A stretch of 64,000 nucleotides of DNA from Lachnospiraceae bacterium (GCA_015056815.1 SVFN01000006.1:87347-151346), one strand, 5' to 3'; positions 18,126 through 28,607 are shown, counted from the first letter of the stretch. Made by a program: numbers and translations. The notes: generated by a model not told the origin, from the letters alone.

Positions 18126-19475
18126 TTAACGGTAGTCCTTATATTCAAATGCAGAATTGTATATGGTATGCTTTCCATCCCTGCTTAAGTATTCCGGATA
18201 TAAAATCTGTGTCAGACGTATATCCCCTTTGTGGATCTTATTGCACTTTCGTCCCGAATCCGTCTCGTCCACACTGTCCAGCTGGACAATACTCTTTGTT
18301 CCGTATACATAATAGGGCAGCGCTAACATTGTGATATAATCAATCACGGAATCCTTTTTCCCGCTGATGTTTGTGATTTTCTGGATATAGCCGGAATTCT
18401 CAATATAGGGGTTTCGCTTTTCATAAAACAGGGAAACCAGTCTTTCATTCCTTGCATGTAATACACAATACTCCACCGATGGATGATCTGATGCAATCGT
18501 TTCGATGTACTCCAGATAAAGATCACTGATACGGAAACACTCCTCTTTAAAACGCTCCATAGACTCAGTATACAACTCTTCTTTTAATCCGTGAAGATCA
18601 CTGGAAGCATATTTAAAATAGGAAATGTCCGGAAGTGGAATAACCACCCTCGCCCGAAAAACCTCTGCAAATGCAAAAAGATAACGGATGCTGTCATATT
18701 CCTGTCTGGTGATACCGTTCTTACGGTTTTCAATCCTTACCGAGCGGATATCTTCCCTATGTCTCGCCGTAAACTGTTCCAGGGTTTCTTCTGTCTGGTC
18801 TTCATTCAGACATCTCCTTCCACAGCAGCTGTCAAACAGGATCTCCCTGCCATCCTCCATACCGATATGAATGATCACCTCATCCATTCCGAACAGACAT
18901 GGTCCGCCTACCATTCCGATCTGCTCCCCATATCCTACCGCTTCTTCCAGGGCTTTCAGATTCGAAATAAACAGTGGATGTTTCTTCACATGTTCCAGCC
19001 TCAGTTTTTCAAGCTGCCCCAGCCTCTTTTTCAGATCCTCGATCCAGGAGATAAATACCGTATTTTTATAGCACAGGACTTTTTTTTCCTTCCATGCAAA
19101 TCCAAGCTGTGCTTCCACCTGCTTTTCCAGTTCTTCTCCCAGATGATTGATCTTCTTGGAGATTTCTTTGCGCTCCTGCCTCAAAGCCAACATCTGTTCT
19201 TCGGAAACCTTTTTCTCCTTCAATTGCTTTTTAACAGCCCTCAGTCTCTCCTTCGAACGGTTGTATTCCTCACACTGTGCATACACTTCCATTTGTGTAG
19301 CATAATATTCCTGCAAGACATTAAAATCTTCCACTGCCTTCTCCGCACTGACACTTTCTACAAAATCTCCCACCGTCAGTTTATAATCCATCACGCTCTC
19401 CGGTGTATCCAGATAAATGCTTTCCTGCCTGTCTGTTCCTTTTTTTGCCAATTCTTCCCGCACTGTTGTCAGCAT
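18126..19475 (-). CDS. Unrecognised 449-residue cytosolic protein in the peptide-export cluster
   Basis: ATG at 19475 with AAGGAG 7 nt upstream. I do not recognise the family. No signal peptide or TM helix is visible. Residues about 55-150 are strongly helical and charged, a likely coiled coil (RSKERLRAVKKQLKEKKVSEEQ). The centre has a beta-like stretch with a Cys pair (ILFDSCCGRRCL near residue 240). The C-terminal half is mixed alpha/beta with conserved-looking aromatic segments (YPEYLSRDGKHTIYNSAFEYKDY at the end, quoted in part). It is the first gene after an internal promoter and possible attenuator and precedes the binding-like protein, adaptor and exporter. Possible roles, all inference: precursor-handling chaperone, modification enzyme or exporter docking factor. 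Confidence 0.75.
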   Translation of the reverse strand: MLTTVREELAKKGTDRQESIYLDTPESVMDYKLTVGDFVESVSAEKAVEDFNVLQEYYATQMEVYAQCEEYNRSKERLRAVKKQLKEKKVSEEQMLALRQERKEISKKINHLGEELEKQVEAQLGFAWKEKKVLCYKNTVFISWIEDLKKRLGQLEKLRLEHVKKHPLFISNLKALEEAVGYGEQIGMVGGPCLFGMDEVIIHIGMEDGREILFDSCCGRRCLNEDQTEETLEQFTARHREDIRSVRIENRKNGITRQEYDSIRYLFAFAEVFRARVVIPLPDISYFKYASSDLHGLKEELYTESMERFKEECFRISDLYLEYIETIASDHPSVEYCVLHARNERLVSLFYEKRNPYIENSGYIQKITNISGKKDSVIDYITMLALPYYVYGTKSIVQLDSVDETDSGRKCNKIHKGDIRLTQILYPEYLSRDGKHTIYNSAFEYKDYR

Positions 19476-19572
19476 ATCATATCTCCTTTGCTTCCATCCT
19501 GCATTCTTCTGTCTGCAAAATACTTTTGTGTTACGAAGATTCTTTTATTTTCCAGTCTTCCTGACACAAAAA

Positions 19573-19628
19573 CACTTTCCAATATTTCGAAGAACAGGAA
19601 TAGGAAAGTGCCCTTACAGACACTTTCC
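19573..19628 (-). promoter_or_regulatory. Possible attenuator with two mutually exclusive hairpins
   Basis: On the minus strand GGAAAGTG (19610-19603 complement) follows the order GGAAAGTG, CACTTTCC, GGAAAGTG along the leader: first copy at 19628-19621, its partner at 19610-19603, second copy at 19580-19573. The middle CACTTTCC can pair with either flanking copy. Pairing with the downstream copy makes an 8-bp stem followed immediately by TTTTTGTG, resembling an intrinsic terminator. Pairing with the upstream copy would prevent it. It lies in the leader between the promoter near 19680 and the start at 19475. Confidence 0.4.
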
Positions 19629-19668
19629 TCTCCCATTCCGTTGCAGTACGTGATTGTCAATATATCCT

Positions 19669-19697
19669 ATTATACTTCAATCTGACTGTTTTGTCTT
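19669..19697 (-). promoter_or_regulatory. Internal promoter for the export genes
   Basis: Minus-strand -10 TATAAT (19674-19669) with a 17-bp spacer to -35 AAGACA (19697-19692, 4 of 6 matches). It sits just after the stop codon of the 2963-residue gene and would drive the genes from 19475 down to 8580 separately from the peptide and giant protein. Confidence 0.55.
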
Positions 19698-19715
19698 TTG
19701 AATCTTAATGATTGT

Positions 19716-22700
19716 TTATTTAATCTTCTGTGTTGCCTTTACGAAGCCAACTTTGGCTGTGATCTTCTTCTCGTAATCCTTCTTCGCTTTCTTAGGCACT
19801 TTGTAAACTGCCTTCGCATGGATCTTCTTAAACGCTGCCTTGCCGATCGAAGGAACCTTGGTTCCCTTGAAGGTAACTTTCTTCAGGTTCTTGTCGCCCG
19901 CAAATGCATTTGCCGCGATCTTGGTCACATTCTTGCCGATCGTTACACTCTTCAAAGAGGTACATCCTGCGAATGCGTTCTTACCGATCGTCTTAACGTT
20001 GTTGCCGATCGTTACTTTCGTCAGTTTCTTGTTGCCCTTGAATGCGCCTGCTGCGATCTCAGTCACATCGAACTTCTTACCGTTAATGGTCACACTGGCA
20101 TTGATGTATGCAGATTTGCCTGCTTTCTCCATGCCGGTAACTGCTACGGTATTCGCTCCTGTTACCTTGAACTGGATGTTCTTAACAGTTGCTTTCGTGC
20201 CGACTGCCACGGTATCATCCTTACTCGGTGTAGGCGTAGGTGCAGGTGTGTTACCACCTTCTGATGCCTTACCCACCGTTACCGTAAAGGTCTTGGTCTG
20301 GATCAGGGATGCCGGAACACGGTATTTACCGTTTACAGTCACAAAGCTTCCGTATCCGGCCTGCTTGGTGATCTCACCGAAGTCACCAACAGAGTTCTCA
20401 GATACTGTCTCTGTACCATTGTCCGCATCTGTCTGACCATACTGTACTCTCTGTCCCGGATATACGGTTGCAGTAATCTTCGCTGTACCTTCCTTCATCG
20501 GAACTAAGAGTCCCTTGTCGCTGACATAAGCTACATCTGTGTCGGAAGATGACCATTCTGTGATCATCTGCGCATCTGCTGTAAATCCAAGATCTGCCAG
20601 CGCTTTTGCTGCTTTACTGTTTTCATTAACATTGTAAGCTGTCTCTAATGTCGTTGTTTCATTTGTCTTGATCTTAAGAGTATCTGCCACTTTTGCTTTT
20701 GCTGCCGCATCATTGGTAGCATCGGAAACCAGGATATCAAAGGACTTGATCGCGTCTGTTGCCATTCCGCCTTCCGTAGAAGTCTTTCTTACTACACTTG
20801 TTGTCGAAGATGCATCCTCACCATAAGCGACTTTGAGTTCGAACGAATCCTGTTTGCTTCCATCTTCATTTACGGTCAGTTCGCCATATTTGCATTCGCT
20901 GATATCTGTCTTGATCTCAACATATTGGCTCTCGCCGCCTTCTACGGTGATGTCTTTCACGGTTGCAAGCACTTTGTCACCGTCCTTGATCGCGATGTCG
21001 CCTGAGTATGCCTTGTTGCCAACGTTGGAAACTTTCACGCCAACATTAGCGGTATTCTGATCCAGTAACTCTGTCTCTGCAGATACTTTCACATCAGCTT
21101 CTACCAAAAGCTCTTTCTCGATCTTCTTCACTTCTTCACCGTTCTTGATCTCGATCACGAAGGTCGTTCCCTCGATCTCGTCACCAAGTACAGCTCTGCC
21201 GGTAATGGTCTTGGTCGCACCACCGATGAAGCGGTTAGCCTCTACGTATTTACCCTGTGCTGTTTCATCTTCACCGTATGCGATTCCGTCTTCCGGAGCA
21301 GTCTCATCATTCGCTTCTTTATAAGTACCTGCTTTCATTTCAGCCTGGTAAACCTGTGTCGGCGCGATCTGCTGCCAATCGGAATCCGAACCTTCCACTA
21401 CTTCTCCGTTTCTGGTCACATAGGTACGATAGGTCACTCCCTCTAACGGCTTGAAGCCATCATTGGTCACATCCGCTCTGTACTCAACCAGATCACCCGG
21501 ATAGCAGTATGCCGGTCCCTGTTCATCTTCTTCTGTTTCTTCGTCTGTCACTTTTCCGTAAGTCATGTCACCGGTCTCAAGCGTATTGGTAACAGTAAAT
21601 TTCTGTACAGCCAGCAACTTGTTATTCTCATTTGCCTCGAAGATACCTTCTTCGCTCAATTCCTGTTTGCTTCTTGTAAAGATTGCCTGTACCTGATCGT
21701 CATCGGTTACGCGGAACGCAACACCTTCGTAATTGTATTCTTCGCCGGTCTTACGTGTGATCTGAATCGGCTCAGACCATCCGCTTCCGCCTGTTAATAC
21801 AATACTTTCTTCCGTACGGACTGCCTTATCGCCTGCTTTCACATGATTTGTAAGCCCGTTCAGGTCCTTCTCAGACGTGTAATCAATTTCCACAGTCTTT
21901 CCTGCTGTTACCTTAACATCTCCATTCTCATCCTTAATATCCTGTTTTGCCGTATAGGAGAGAGGATAAGTATCTTTACCTTTTCCATTCACGAAATTGT
22001 ATTTTACAAGTTCGGAATCTTCGAAGGTCTCCGCTTTTTCCGTTCTCGTCAGTTCTTCTGTCGGATCGCAATATGCACCAAAGATCTGAGTCTCTCTGAT
22101 AATATTCTCAGCACCTGTCTCATTCTCGTCCTTTGCCTCTGTTACCATTCTGGTCCACAGCATATACATGGTATTGCCGTTTGACTGTACGTCAAAAGAG
22201 GTTACCGGAACACTTGTCACATTGCCTTCCTCATCTGTTTCTTCTTTATGTACGACTGCTGTCTCGATCGGATTACCTGCTGCGGTATCCACATAGTAGA
22301 TCTTTCTTCCGCCAACTTCTGCCAACTTCAACTGACCCTTATCGGTACCCATACCTCTTACTAATGAAGTGATGTTAATGTACTTCACATCACCACCATT
22401 GATCCAGTACAGATAAGTCATATTTCTGCAGCGTACAAACTTCGGTGCCGCATCGTTGACCTCATCACAAGTGATCTGGATCGGATGATGGAACTCATTA
22501 TCCTCATAATTGTAGATCTGTACATAAAGTTCTCTGTCATCCAGAGTCTTGTCATTCTGATCTTTATCTGTCGTATAAGCATATAATCCTAAGCCATTGT
22601 AAGTAATAGATGCATTGTCGATCACCTTCGGATCTGTCTCCGCATTTCCGGTAAAGGTTCTGTTTCCGTTCTCATCTACCTCAAGAGTAGCCGGAACTGC

Positions 22701-25700
22701 AAGATCCAGGAACTCGGGATCACTGAATTCGCTAAAGTTTCCGTCCTTATCCTCTTCTGCGAAGGTAGCTGCCGTAAGGGTATATCCGTTAAGGATATCG
22801 CCATAGGTCACTGCATCTGCCTTATCTTCTGCATTCTCCATATCGTCTGCATCAACTTTGTTGCTTCTGCTGTCTGTATAGTCCGTTACCGTGTAGCATA
22901 CCATGAGCTTACGTGACTGCTCGTCGTAGGAAACGATCGGCATGTTATCCTGGAATTCGCTGCCTTCCATCTCTGTCTTCGCTACCGTAAACGGAGCAGA
23001 AAGAACATTGTCTTTTCCGGCCTTCGCATTATCGATATCAAACCATGCACCGCTGATATCCAGACTGTTCAGGTTCTCGATCACTGCTGCGCCATCATCT
23101 GCCTTCGCAAATTCCTTAGAACCGTCTGACCATACAATAAATGCTTTCTTGTCTGTTACTTTGTAAACATAAGGTGCATCATCACCGGTCTTATCATTGT
23201 CTGCCATTGCAGGCTGTGACCATGTTGCGCCGTTATCTTTTGAATAAGAATACATTACAGTTGCTGCGTTATTGCTGTCTTTCTTATCAGCTCCGGGATC
23301 ATCCAGATAAACTGCAAGCAGTAAGCCGTTTCCTAAGTCTGCCAGTTTTGCATCTGCATAAGGATAAACACCTTCTTTTAAGATATTCTCCTCGCCGGCT
23401 TCCACTTTCATAGCGGAAACATCATAAGGCTGCCATGCGCTGCTGTTTGCCAGATAATCTCTGGAGATCGTCTCGAGCTCTGAACCCTTTACTGTGTCAT
23501 ACAGATAATTGTCCTCAAAGTCTGTCAGCATCTCACCAATACTCTGGGAACCATAGCTGAACAGGTTGATGGATTCAGACTTGTAAAGTGTCCATGACTT
23601 CTTGATAAATAATACTTTCAGTTTCAGGCCTGCTGACAGTTTCACACTACCGCTGCCTTCCGAATTCACTTCATGTCCGAGGATCGGCTGTGTAAACTTG
23701 AAGTTAAAGTCCGCCGTACCTGTCACGGTTACGGAAGCAACTTTACCACCGCCGACACCTACACCGGCACCTACCGTAATGGACGGTGCGAGTAAGAACT
23801 TCGTGTAAATACTGAAATCATCTTTTGAAATAGTAAACTTCTTATCCTCTCCGTCTTTCGTCAGATCAAACAGATCAGAATAAGGATCCTTGTACGGGTT
23901 AGAACCTACCGCAAAACCAATTACCGCTCTTCCGGAAGCACCAAGCTCAACGATCAGATCGATACCGATCGGTGTCGTGTAGACAATGGAGCTCTCCATC
24001 TTCGCATCACCCGCTGCTACTAATGCAAGGGAATCGAAGTAGTTGCTGCCGGCTTTCACTTTCTGCTCAGCAGTAGCATTTGCCACACGAGGTCCTGTCT
24101 GAACCGTAAGGATAACTGCCACGCTGAATCCGAAATCAAAGTCGGAATTGCCCATCGCATCGCTCTGTGCTGTCGCGTCATCCAATGCTGCATTTGCATT
24201 ATCTGTCGTCTCTTTTGTCTCATCCTTTCCTGGCGGATCTTCCGGTTTGGAGCTTGCCACGCCATCTTCCATGATGCTTTCCATGTACTCATAGATAGCT
24301 GCCTTTCCGGACATGCCTTCGCCCTTGTTTTCCGCTCTGGTCCTGATCTGGATATCCTGCAGTTTCTGCTTCACATCTGTATTGTAACCGAATGCGATCT
24401 GTGTTACCTGATGTCTGCCATCCTCTGCTTCGTATTCAGACGGCTCGATTCCTAATTTAGCAAGATCATAATCTAACGGAAGATTAAACTTCGTTCCGAT
24501 CTTGCCAAACATCTTCAAGGTCTTATTGAACGGCGATTTGAAGCTGGAAGCTACACCGATCGCCGTCAGTTTTGCTTTGAATAAAATACCGGTATCTACT
24601 TCCGGATAAACATGATCAAAACCATCGATACTGTAGATACCCTGGATCGTCATGCCGCTGCCCGGCTTTAAGCCTGCTGCTGACAGATCCACATCACAGG
24701 TAAACATATTACTCTTACGGTCTCTGGTCACTACCTGAGAATGGATCACATCTCCTTCCGGTCCGTAGAAGAATACTTTTGCCTTGTTCGGTGTCACACC
24801 AACACTTGATTTAAAGTTAAAGGTAAAGGTATGCTTTGTTCCCTTCTTGGAAGGAATATCCAGATAAGTATCGGATTTGCCCGTACCTACCTTAGTTGCC
24901 TTACCGTTTTCAAGTACCGCAAAGTCTGTCGGGAACATAACATCCGAAGTATTGATGATCTCGGAAATTGTACGGGTACCAAGACATCTTGTCTGGAAAT
25001 GGATTCCCTGATAGGTAACATCTGCCAGATAATTGCGTCCTTTTTCGTAATTGCCTCTTGCAAAGTAATTACCGGGATCCTCTCCCTCATCTGCAACCTG
25101 TCCGCCTGCGATCACTACAGTCGCATTCTTAAGCGGTTCTTCAGAATACTCATTTGGTGAGATAACGGTTGCCTTTCTCTCGATCAACTCCAGGCCGACA
25201 CTGTTATTTGTTCCGGTGGAATTATCTCTCTTAACAAAGTCATAATAGAGTTTGCTCTGTGCAAAATAGCTCGGTGCATACGCAAAGCTGTTTCCGAAAT
25301 AAACTTCTGAGTTCTTGGATGCCAGAGAAGTATCCTGTCCCAGTTCTTCCAGTCTCTTTCGAGCCTTCTCTACCTCGTTGTTCTCTTTGGAATTGGTAAT
25401 ATTTCCATCGTTATTCACATCAAGTGAATAATCACCCCACTGTGCCACAAAATTATCGGACGGTGTCGCAACGAAACGATACTGAGCCATCGGATCCAGA
25501 CTCTTGAAGAACAGTTTCTGCTTGATGGAACCTACCTGCTTGTTATTTGTATCCGTCATGATCTCGCTCTTGTCGTTGTAAACCATGACAAAGGAACCTG
25601 AAGTGCTTAAGAAATCAAGCTCTGTCTCCATACTGGTCAGACCCTTGCTGCCTGAAATAGTAGCAGTCGCCGTACTACCGTCTACCCAGCCTTTTTCCTT

Positions 25701-28607
25701 CCAGTTTCCTTCAAACGTGAAAGTATAAATGGTCTTTCCACTTCTTTTTGAAGTTACAGCATTCACGGTTTCTGTCTTCTCCGGTAATCCCGGACCTGTG
25801 TAGATTTTCAAAGTAGCTGACTTCGGTGTTCCAAACTCCGGATCAGAGGTCTGCTTTCCATTCATATAATCCGGATTGAACTGGTACTCAAAGGACAATT
25901 TCACTTTTGCATCCTTGCCCTCTTTGTAATTCTTCTCCATCACAGCATGAAGTGCGTCCACCTCTGACTGATTGTTGCAGTTATATGCTTTTCCGTCTAC
26001 CGTGATCACCTGATTGGTAAAGGTATTGCGGTAGGTGTTCGGATCTGCCTGTACGGTTACAGACGGATTGGTGTAGGAGAGCTGAATCTGTGTATAAGCA
26101 TCTGCTACCAGATAATTGGCAATCGTACCCTGACTGTTTGAGGAATCCAATGTCAGGCTCTGTCCGCTTCCCGCAACTGTAAAGCCTTTTTTATTGGCAT
26201 TATTCTCATTCGTAGCATAACGATATGCGAAAGTCGGCTGATAAGCTGCTACCTGTGCGCCTTTTCCTACAATGTTTAAAATTGCATCGCCTACATGAAG
26301 CTGCGGATTTGCTTTTGTCGTAAAACCTTCGCTCACATTTGTATAGGTTCCCTTACCTTTGTTCTCAAGCGTAAACTTCACATTTGCGTTGCGCTGTGTC
26401 AGGATCGGTTTGAAATAGATCGTACCGGTGCCGGAAAGATTTACTTTCTGGAAAAAGCCCGCATCCAGTGTCACATTCATGGAATCGGACACTTTCACCC
26501 AATCCTTTCCGTTATTGGAAGCATTGATTCCGCTAAATACCAGCTTATTGGAATCATAGTTCCTCGGATTATTCCTGCCATAGTCTTTAAACTCGAAGGT
26601 GATTCCATCGGAACGATACATCTTGCCTGTGTTCTTGGAGTTTCCAACGTTCGATGCAATGGATTTGATCTGAAGCGTCGGAGTGATCTCCTGCTTACCG
26701 GTTTCCGCTAAGGAATCGTTCTTCTTGTCATCCAGCTTATAGGTCTTGGTAAAGAACGTTGTACTGTTATCGATCTGATAGCCATACTGCTTTAATTCCA
26801 AAAGGAAATCTGCCAGATTGACATTAATGTTGTTACCGCCGGCAGCCCAGCAGCCGCCGTTAAAACCGCCGCTCCACTGATTGGTCCCGACAGCGACACT
26901 CTTTTGTACCCATCCTGTCTTGCCGCCCGTCGTCTGTCCATGCACGGTTGCATTGAAATTATCTTCGTGTTCATTGTGCCATACATCCCAATACTCTCGG
27001 AATTTCCAACGGTATTTCCATTTAAGATTGATTTTGGATTTGGTCTCTTTCCAGCTCCAGCTTCTTCCGGCACCACCGTTATAGATGGAGTAATAAAGTC
27101 TGTTGACACCATACATCTTCAGATTGGATGTATTGAAGTTCCGGCTGCCGCCTGTATAATTTGCGGTAAGAGAATTCCCGGACTTGTTGAAATTGCCGCC
27201 AAAGTCATTAGCGCCCAGTTTCCAGCGTCCCACACTACCGCCGTAAGATCCGTTTGCCGTGATCTTCTCTGCAGCCGCATCAGCTGCCAGACCTGTGAAG
27301 GTACCCTCACCGTTACCCGGGATCGTTACATGACAGGTGCTGTCATACTCTTCGCCGTCTTTGCTGATCACAAGATAGAAATCTCTGTCTTTCTCGCGAT
27401 ACTCATTCTCCAGAATATCAATAGTGACATCCTGCTCGGTCTGTCCCGCGAAGAAATTCAGTTTCTTAAGACCTGCCACATAATCGGCATCCGCATTGGC
27501 ACTTCCCGCTGCGGTACCAACGTAAACCGTCTCGTGATAGCCAATACCGGAGGTACGCCTGATCGTTGCGGTCACCTTGTCCGAATCAGCCGTCACGTTC
27601 TTCTGCTCAAATTCATAAACAGAATTGACCGCTTCTTCGTTATCCTTGATATTGGCATACGCTGTATAGGAGCCTCCGACCGGTGCATTTGCATCCGACT
27701 GCAACAGCGCCATAATGACCTGTTCTTCCGCCTCAGCCTCATTGTCATCCTTCGGGAACAAGTACAGATACTTCACATACTCGCCGTCCGCGAAGGTAAG
27801 CTCCATATCGCTGCCGCCTACCAGTGAAAGATACGCATCGTACTGCGCTCTCACTTTGGCCGCCTCATCGCTCTCATCCGCCAGGACTCTCCAGTCTTTA
27901 CGGTCAGACTCCACGCCCTTTGCCTCACTTACCGAATCCTGCAGGGAAGTAGTCTCTGTAGTATTGCCGGATATAGAATTGGCGGAAACGGTTTCTGCCA
28001 CATCCGCTTCTTCACCCTCTCCTGCCGGAGTTACCAGAACCTCCTGCGTCTCGTCGGCCGGCTGTACTGCTTCTTCTGAAGCACCTTCCTCAGCCGTCGT
28101 TTCCTCGGAAGCTTCTTCGCCTTTTAATGCGTTTGCGATCAGTTCTTCCGTATCCGGTGCACTCAGATCGGTTTCTTCATTATAGGCTGTCTCGATCAAA
28201 GGAGTCGCGTCTGCTCCCTTTTCCATCTTATCCTTTTTGTCCTTGGACAAATAAATCTCGTAATCATCGTCATAAGAAGTCGTAACGTCGATCGCACGGA
28301 AATGTACCTTTGCTTCTCCCTGCGTGCCGCCCTGACGGATCACTGCAACCTCCATGTACTCGTCGCCTTCACCGATCTCGTACTGTGTTGCCAGGAAATT
28401 AAACTGTCCATTCGGATATGCCGCAACCATTTCATCACTGTCACGGATCGCATCCTTTACGGCTTGTTCGCTCGCTGCCTGCGCTGCTTTTTCAGATGCC
28501 TTTTCGGCTCCCACTGCAGCAGCTACCGGTGCTATGTTTCCGCCGGTGACCATCGAGGTGGCCAGTACGAACGCAAGTATCTGTTTTGACAATCTCTTTA
28601 AATGCAT
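19716..28607 (-). CDS. Giant 2963-residue secreted surface protein with Calx-beta, Ig/CARDB-like and BspA leucine-rich modules
   Basis: ATG at 28607 with GGAGCAGG about 10 nt upstream. Sec signal peptide (about 1-31, ending VAAAVGA). Visible modules: Calx-beta-like segments near 30-115 and 310-405 (for example GQTEQDVTIDILENEYREKD); a Glu/Thr/Ser-rich acidic linker near 150-235 containing VSAN and ISGN; a Trp/Gly/Asn-rich aromatic section near 495-595; long beta-rich sections; a BNR-like motif SYSKDNGATWSQP near 1790; a CARDB-like module near 2520; a Big_2-like module near 2660-2710 (VAYVSDKGLLVPMKEGTAKI); and LRR_5/BspA repeats (about 2830-2940, FKGNKKLTKVTIGNNVKTIG) with a basic tail. No LPxTG anchor is seen. 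It lies between the leader peptide gene (165 nt upstream) and the export genes. Probably an adhesin or surface scaffold; a direct link to the peptide is unproven. Confidence 0.82.
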   Translation of the reverse strand: MHLKRLSKQILAFVLATSMVTGGNIAPVAAAVGAEKASEKAAQAASEQAVKDAIRDSDEMVAAYPNGQFNFLATQYEIGEGDEYMEVAVIRQGGTQGEAKVHFRAIDVTTSYDDDYEIYLSKDKKDKMEKGADATPLIETAYNEETDLSAPDTEELIANALKGEEASEETTAEEGASEEAVQPADETQEVLVTPAGEGEEADVAETVSANSISGNTTETTSLQDSVSEAKGVESDRKDWRVLADESDEAAKVRAQYDAYLSLVGGSDMELTFADGEYVKYLYLFPKDDNEAEAEEQVIMALLQSDANAPVGGSYTAYANIKDNEEAVNSVYEFEQKNVTADSDKVTATIRRTSGIGYHETVYVGTAAGSANADADYVAGLKKLNFFAGQTEQDVTIDILENEYREKDRDFYLVISKDGEEYDSTCHVTIPGNGEGTFTGLAADAAAEKITANGSYGGSVGRWKLGANDFGGNFNKSGNSLTANYTGGSRNFNTSNLKMYGVNRLYYSIYNGGAGRSWSWKETKSKINLKWKYRWKFREYWDVWHNEHEDNFNATVHGQTTGGKTGWVQKSVAVGTNQWSGGFNGGCWAAGGNNINVNLADFLLELKQYGYQIDNSTTFFTKTYKLDDKKNDSLAETGKQEITPTLQIKSIASNVGNSKNTGKMYRSDGITFEFKDYGRNNPRNYDSNKLVFSGINASNNGKDWVKVSDSMNVTLDAGFFQKVNLSGTGTIYFKPILTQRNANVKFTLENKGKGTYTNVSEGFTTKANPQLHVGDAILNIVGKGAQVAAYQPTFAYRYATNENNANKKGFTVAGSGQSLTLDSSNSQGTIANYLVADAYTQIQLSYTNPSVTVQADPNTYRNTFTNQVITVDGKAYNCNNQSEVDALHAVMEKNYKEGKDAKVKLSFEYQFNPDYMNGKQTSDPEFGTPKSATLKIYTGPGLPEKTETVNAVTSKRSGKTIYTFTFEGNWKEKGWVDGSTATATISGSKGLTSMETELDFLSTSGSFVMVYNDKSEIMTDTNNKQVGSIKQKLFFKSLDPMAQYRFVATPSDNFVAQWGDYSLDVNNDGNITNSKENNEVEKARKRLEELGQDTSLASKNSEVYFGNSFAYAPSYFAQSKLYYDFVKRDNSTGTNNSVGLELIERKATVISPNEYSEEPLKNATVVIAGGQVADEGEDPGNYFARGNYEKGRNYLADVTYQGIHFQTRCLGTRTISEIINTSDVMFPTDFAVLENGKATKVGTGKSDTYLDIPSKKGTKHTFTFNFKSSVGVTPNKAKVFFYGPEGDVIHSQVVTRDRKSNMFTCDVDLSAAGLKPGSGMTIQGIYSIDGFDHVYPEVDTGILFKAKLTAIGVASSFKSPFNKTLKMFGKIGTKFNLPLDYDLAKLGIEPSEYEAEDGRHQVTQIAFGYNTDVKQKLQDIQIRTRAENKGEGMSGKAAIYEYMESIMEDGVASSKPEDPPGKDETKETTDNANAALDDATAQSDAMGNSDFDFGFSVAVILTVQTGPRVANATAEQKVKAGSNYFDSLALVAAGDAKMESSIVYTTPIGIDLIVELGASGRAVIGFAVGSNPYKDPYSDLFDLTKDGEDKKFTISKDDFSIYTKFLLAPSITVGAGVGVGGGKVASVTVTGTADFNFKFTQPILGHEVNSEGSGSVKLSAGLKLKVLFIKKSWTLYKSESINLFSYGSQSIGEMLTDFEDNYLYDTVKGSELETISRDYLANSSAWQPYDVSAMKVEAGEENILKEGVYPYADAKLADLGNGLLLAVYLDDPGADKKDSNNAATVMYSYSKDNGATWSQPAMADNDKTGDDAPYVYKVTDKKAFIVWSDGSKEFAKADDGAAVIENLNSLDISGAWFDIDNAKAGKDNVLSAPFTVAKTEMEGSEFQDNMPIVSYDEQSRKLMVCYTVTDYTDSRSNKVDADDMENAEDKADAVTYGDILNGYTLTAATFAEEDKDGNFSEFSDPEFLDLAVPATLEVDENGNRTFTGNAETDPKVIDNASITYNGLGLYAYTTDKDQNDKTLDDRELYVQIYNYEDNEFHHPIQITCDEVNDAAPKFVRCRNMTYLYWINGGDVKYINITSLVRGMGTDKGQLKLAEVGGRKIYYVDTAAGNPIETAVVHKEETDEEGNVTSVPVTSFDVQSNGNTMYMLWTRMVTEAKDENETGAENIIRETQIFGAYCDPTEELTRTEKAETFEDSELVKYNFVNGKGKDTYPLSYTAKQDIKDENGDVKVTAGKTVEIDYTSEKDLNGLTNHVKAGDKAVRTEESIVLTGGSGWSEPIQITRKTGEEYNYEGVAFRVTDDDQVQAIFTRSKQELSEEGIFEANENNKLLAVQKFTVTNTLETGDMTYGKVTDEETEEDEQGPAYCYPGDLVEYRADVTNDGFKPLEGVTYRTYVTRNGEVVEGSDSDWQQIAPTQVYQAEMKAGTYKEANDETAPEDGIAYGEDETAQGKYVEANRFIGGATKTITGRAVLGDEIEGTTFVIEIKNGEEVKKIEKELLVEADVKVSAETELLDQNTANVGVKVSNVGNKAYSGDIAIKDGDKVLATVKDITVEGGESQYVEIKTDISECKYGELTVNEDGSKQDSFELKVAYGEDASSTTSVVRKTSTEGGMATDAIKSFDILVSDATNDAAAKAKVADTLKIKTNETTTLETAYNVNENSKAAKALADLGFTADAQMITEWSSSDTDVAYVSDKGLLVPMKEGTAKITATVYPGQRVQYGQTDADNGTETVSENSVGDFGEITKQAGYGSFVTVNGKYRVPASLIQTKTFTVTVGKASEGGNTPAPTPTPSKDDTVAVGTKATVKNIQFKVTGANTVAVTGMEKAGKSAYINASVTINGKKFDVTEIAAGAFKGNKKLTKVTIGNNVKTIGKNAFAGCTSLKSVTIGKNVTKIAANAFAGDKNLKKVTFKGTKVPSIGKAAFKKIHAKAVYKVPKKAKKDYEKKITAKVGFVKATQKIK

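Noticed and set aside
19469..19660. 63-residue minus-strand frame ahead of the 449-residue gene
   Set aside because: It overlaps the promoter leader and hairpins, lacks a ribosome-binding site, and has no leader-peptide features.
28510..28607. Double-glycine leader in the giant protein (SMVTGG near residue 22)
   Set aside because: The segment is a hydrophobic Sec signal peptide without the acidic amphipathic leader pattern; the Gly-Gly is probably chance.
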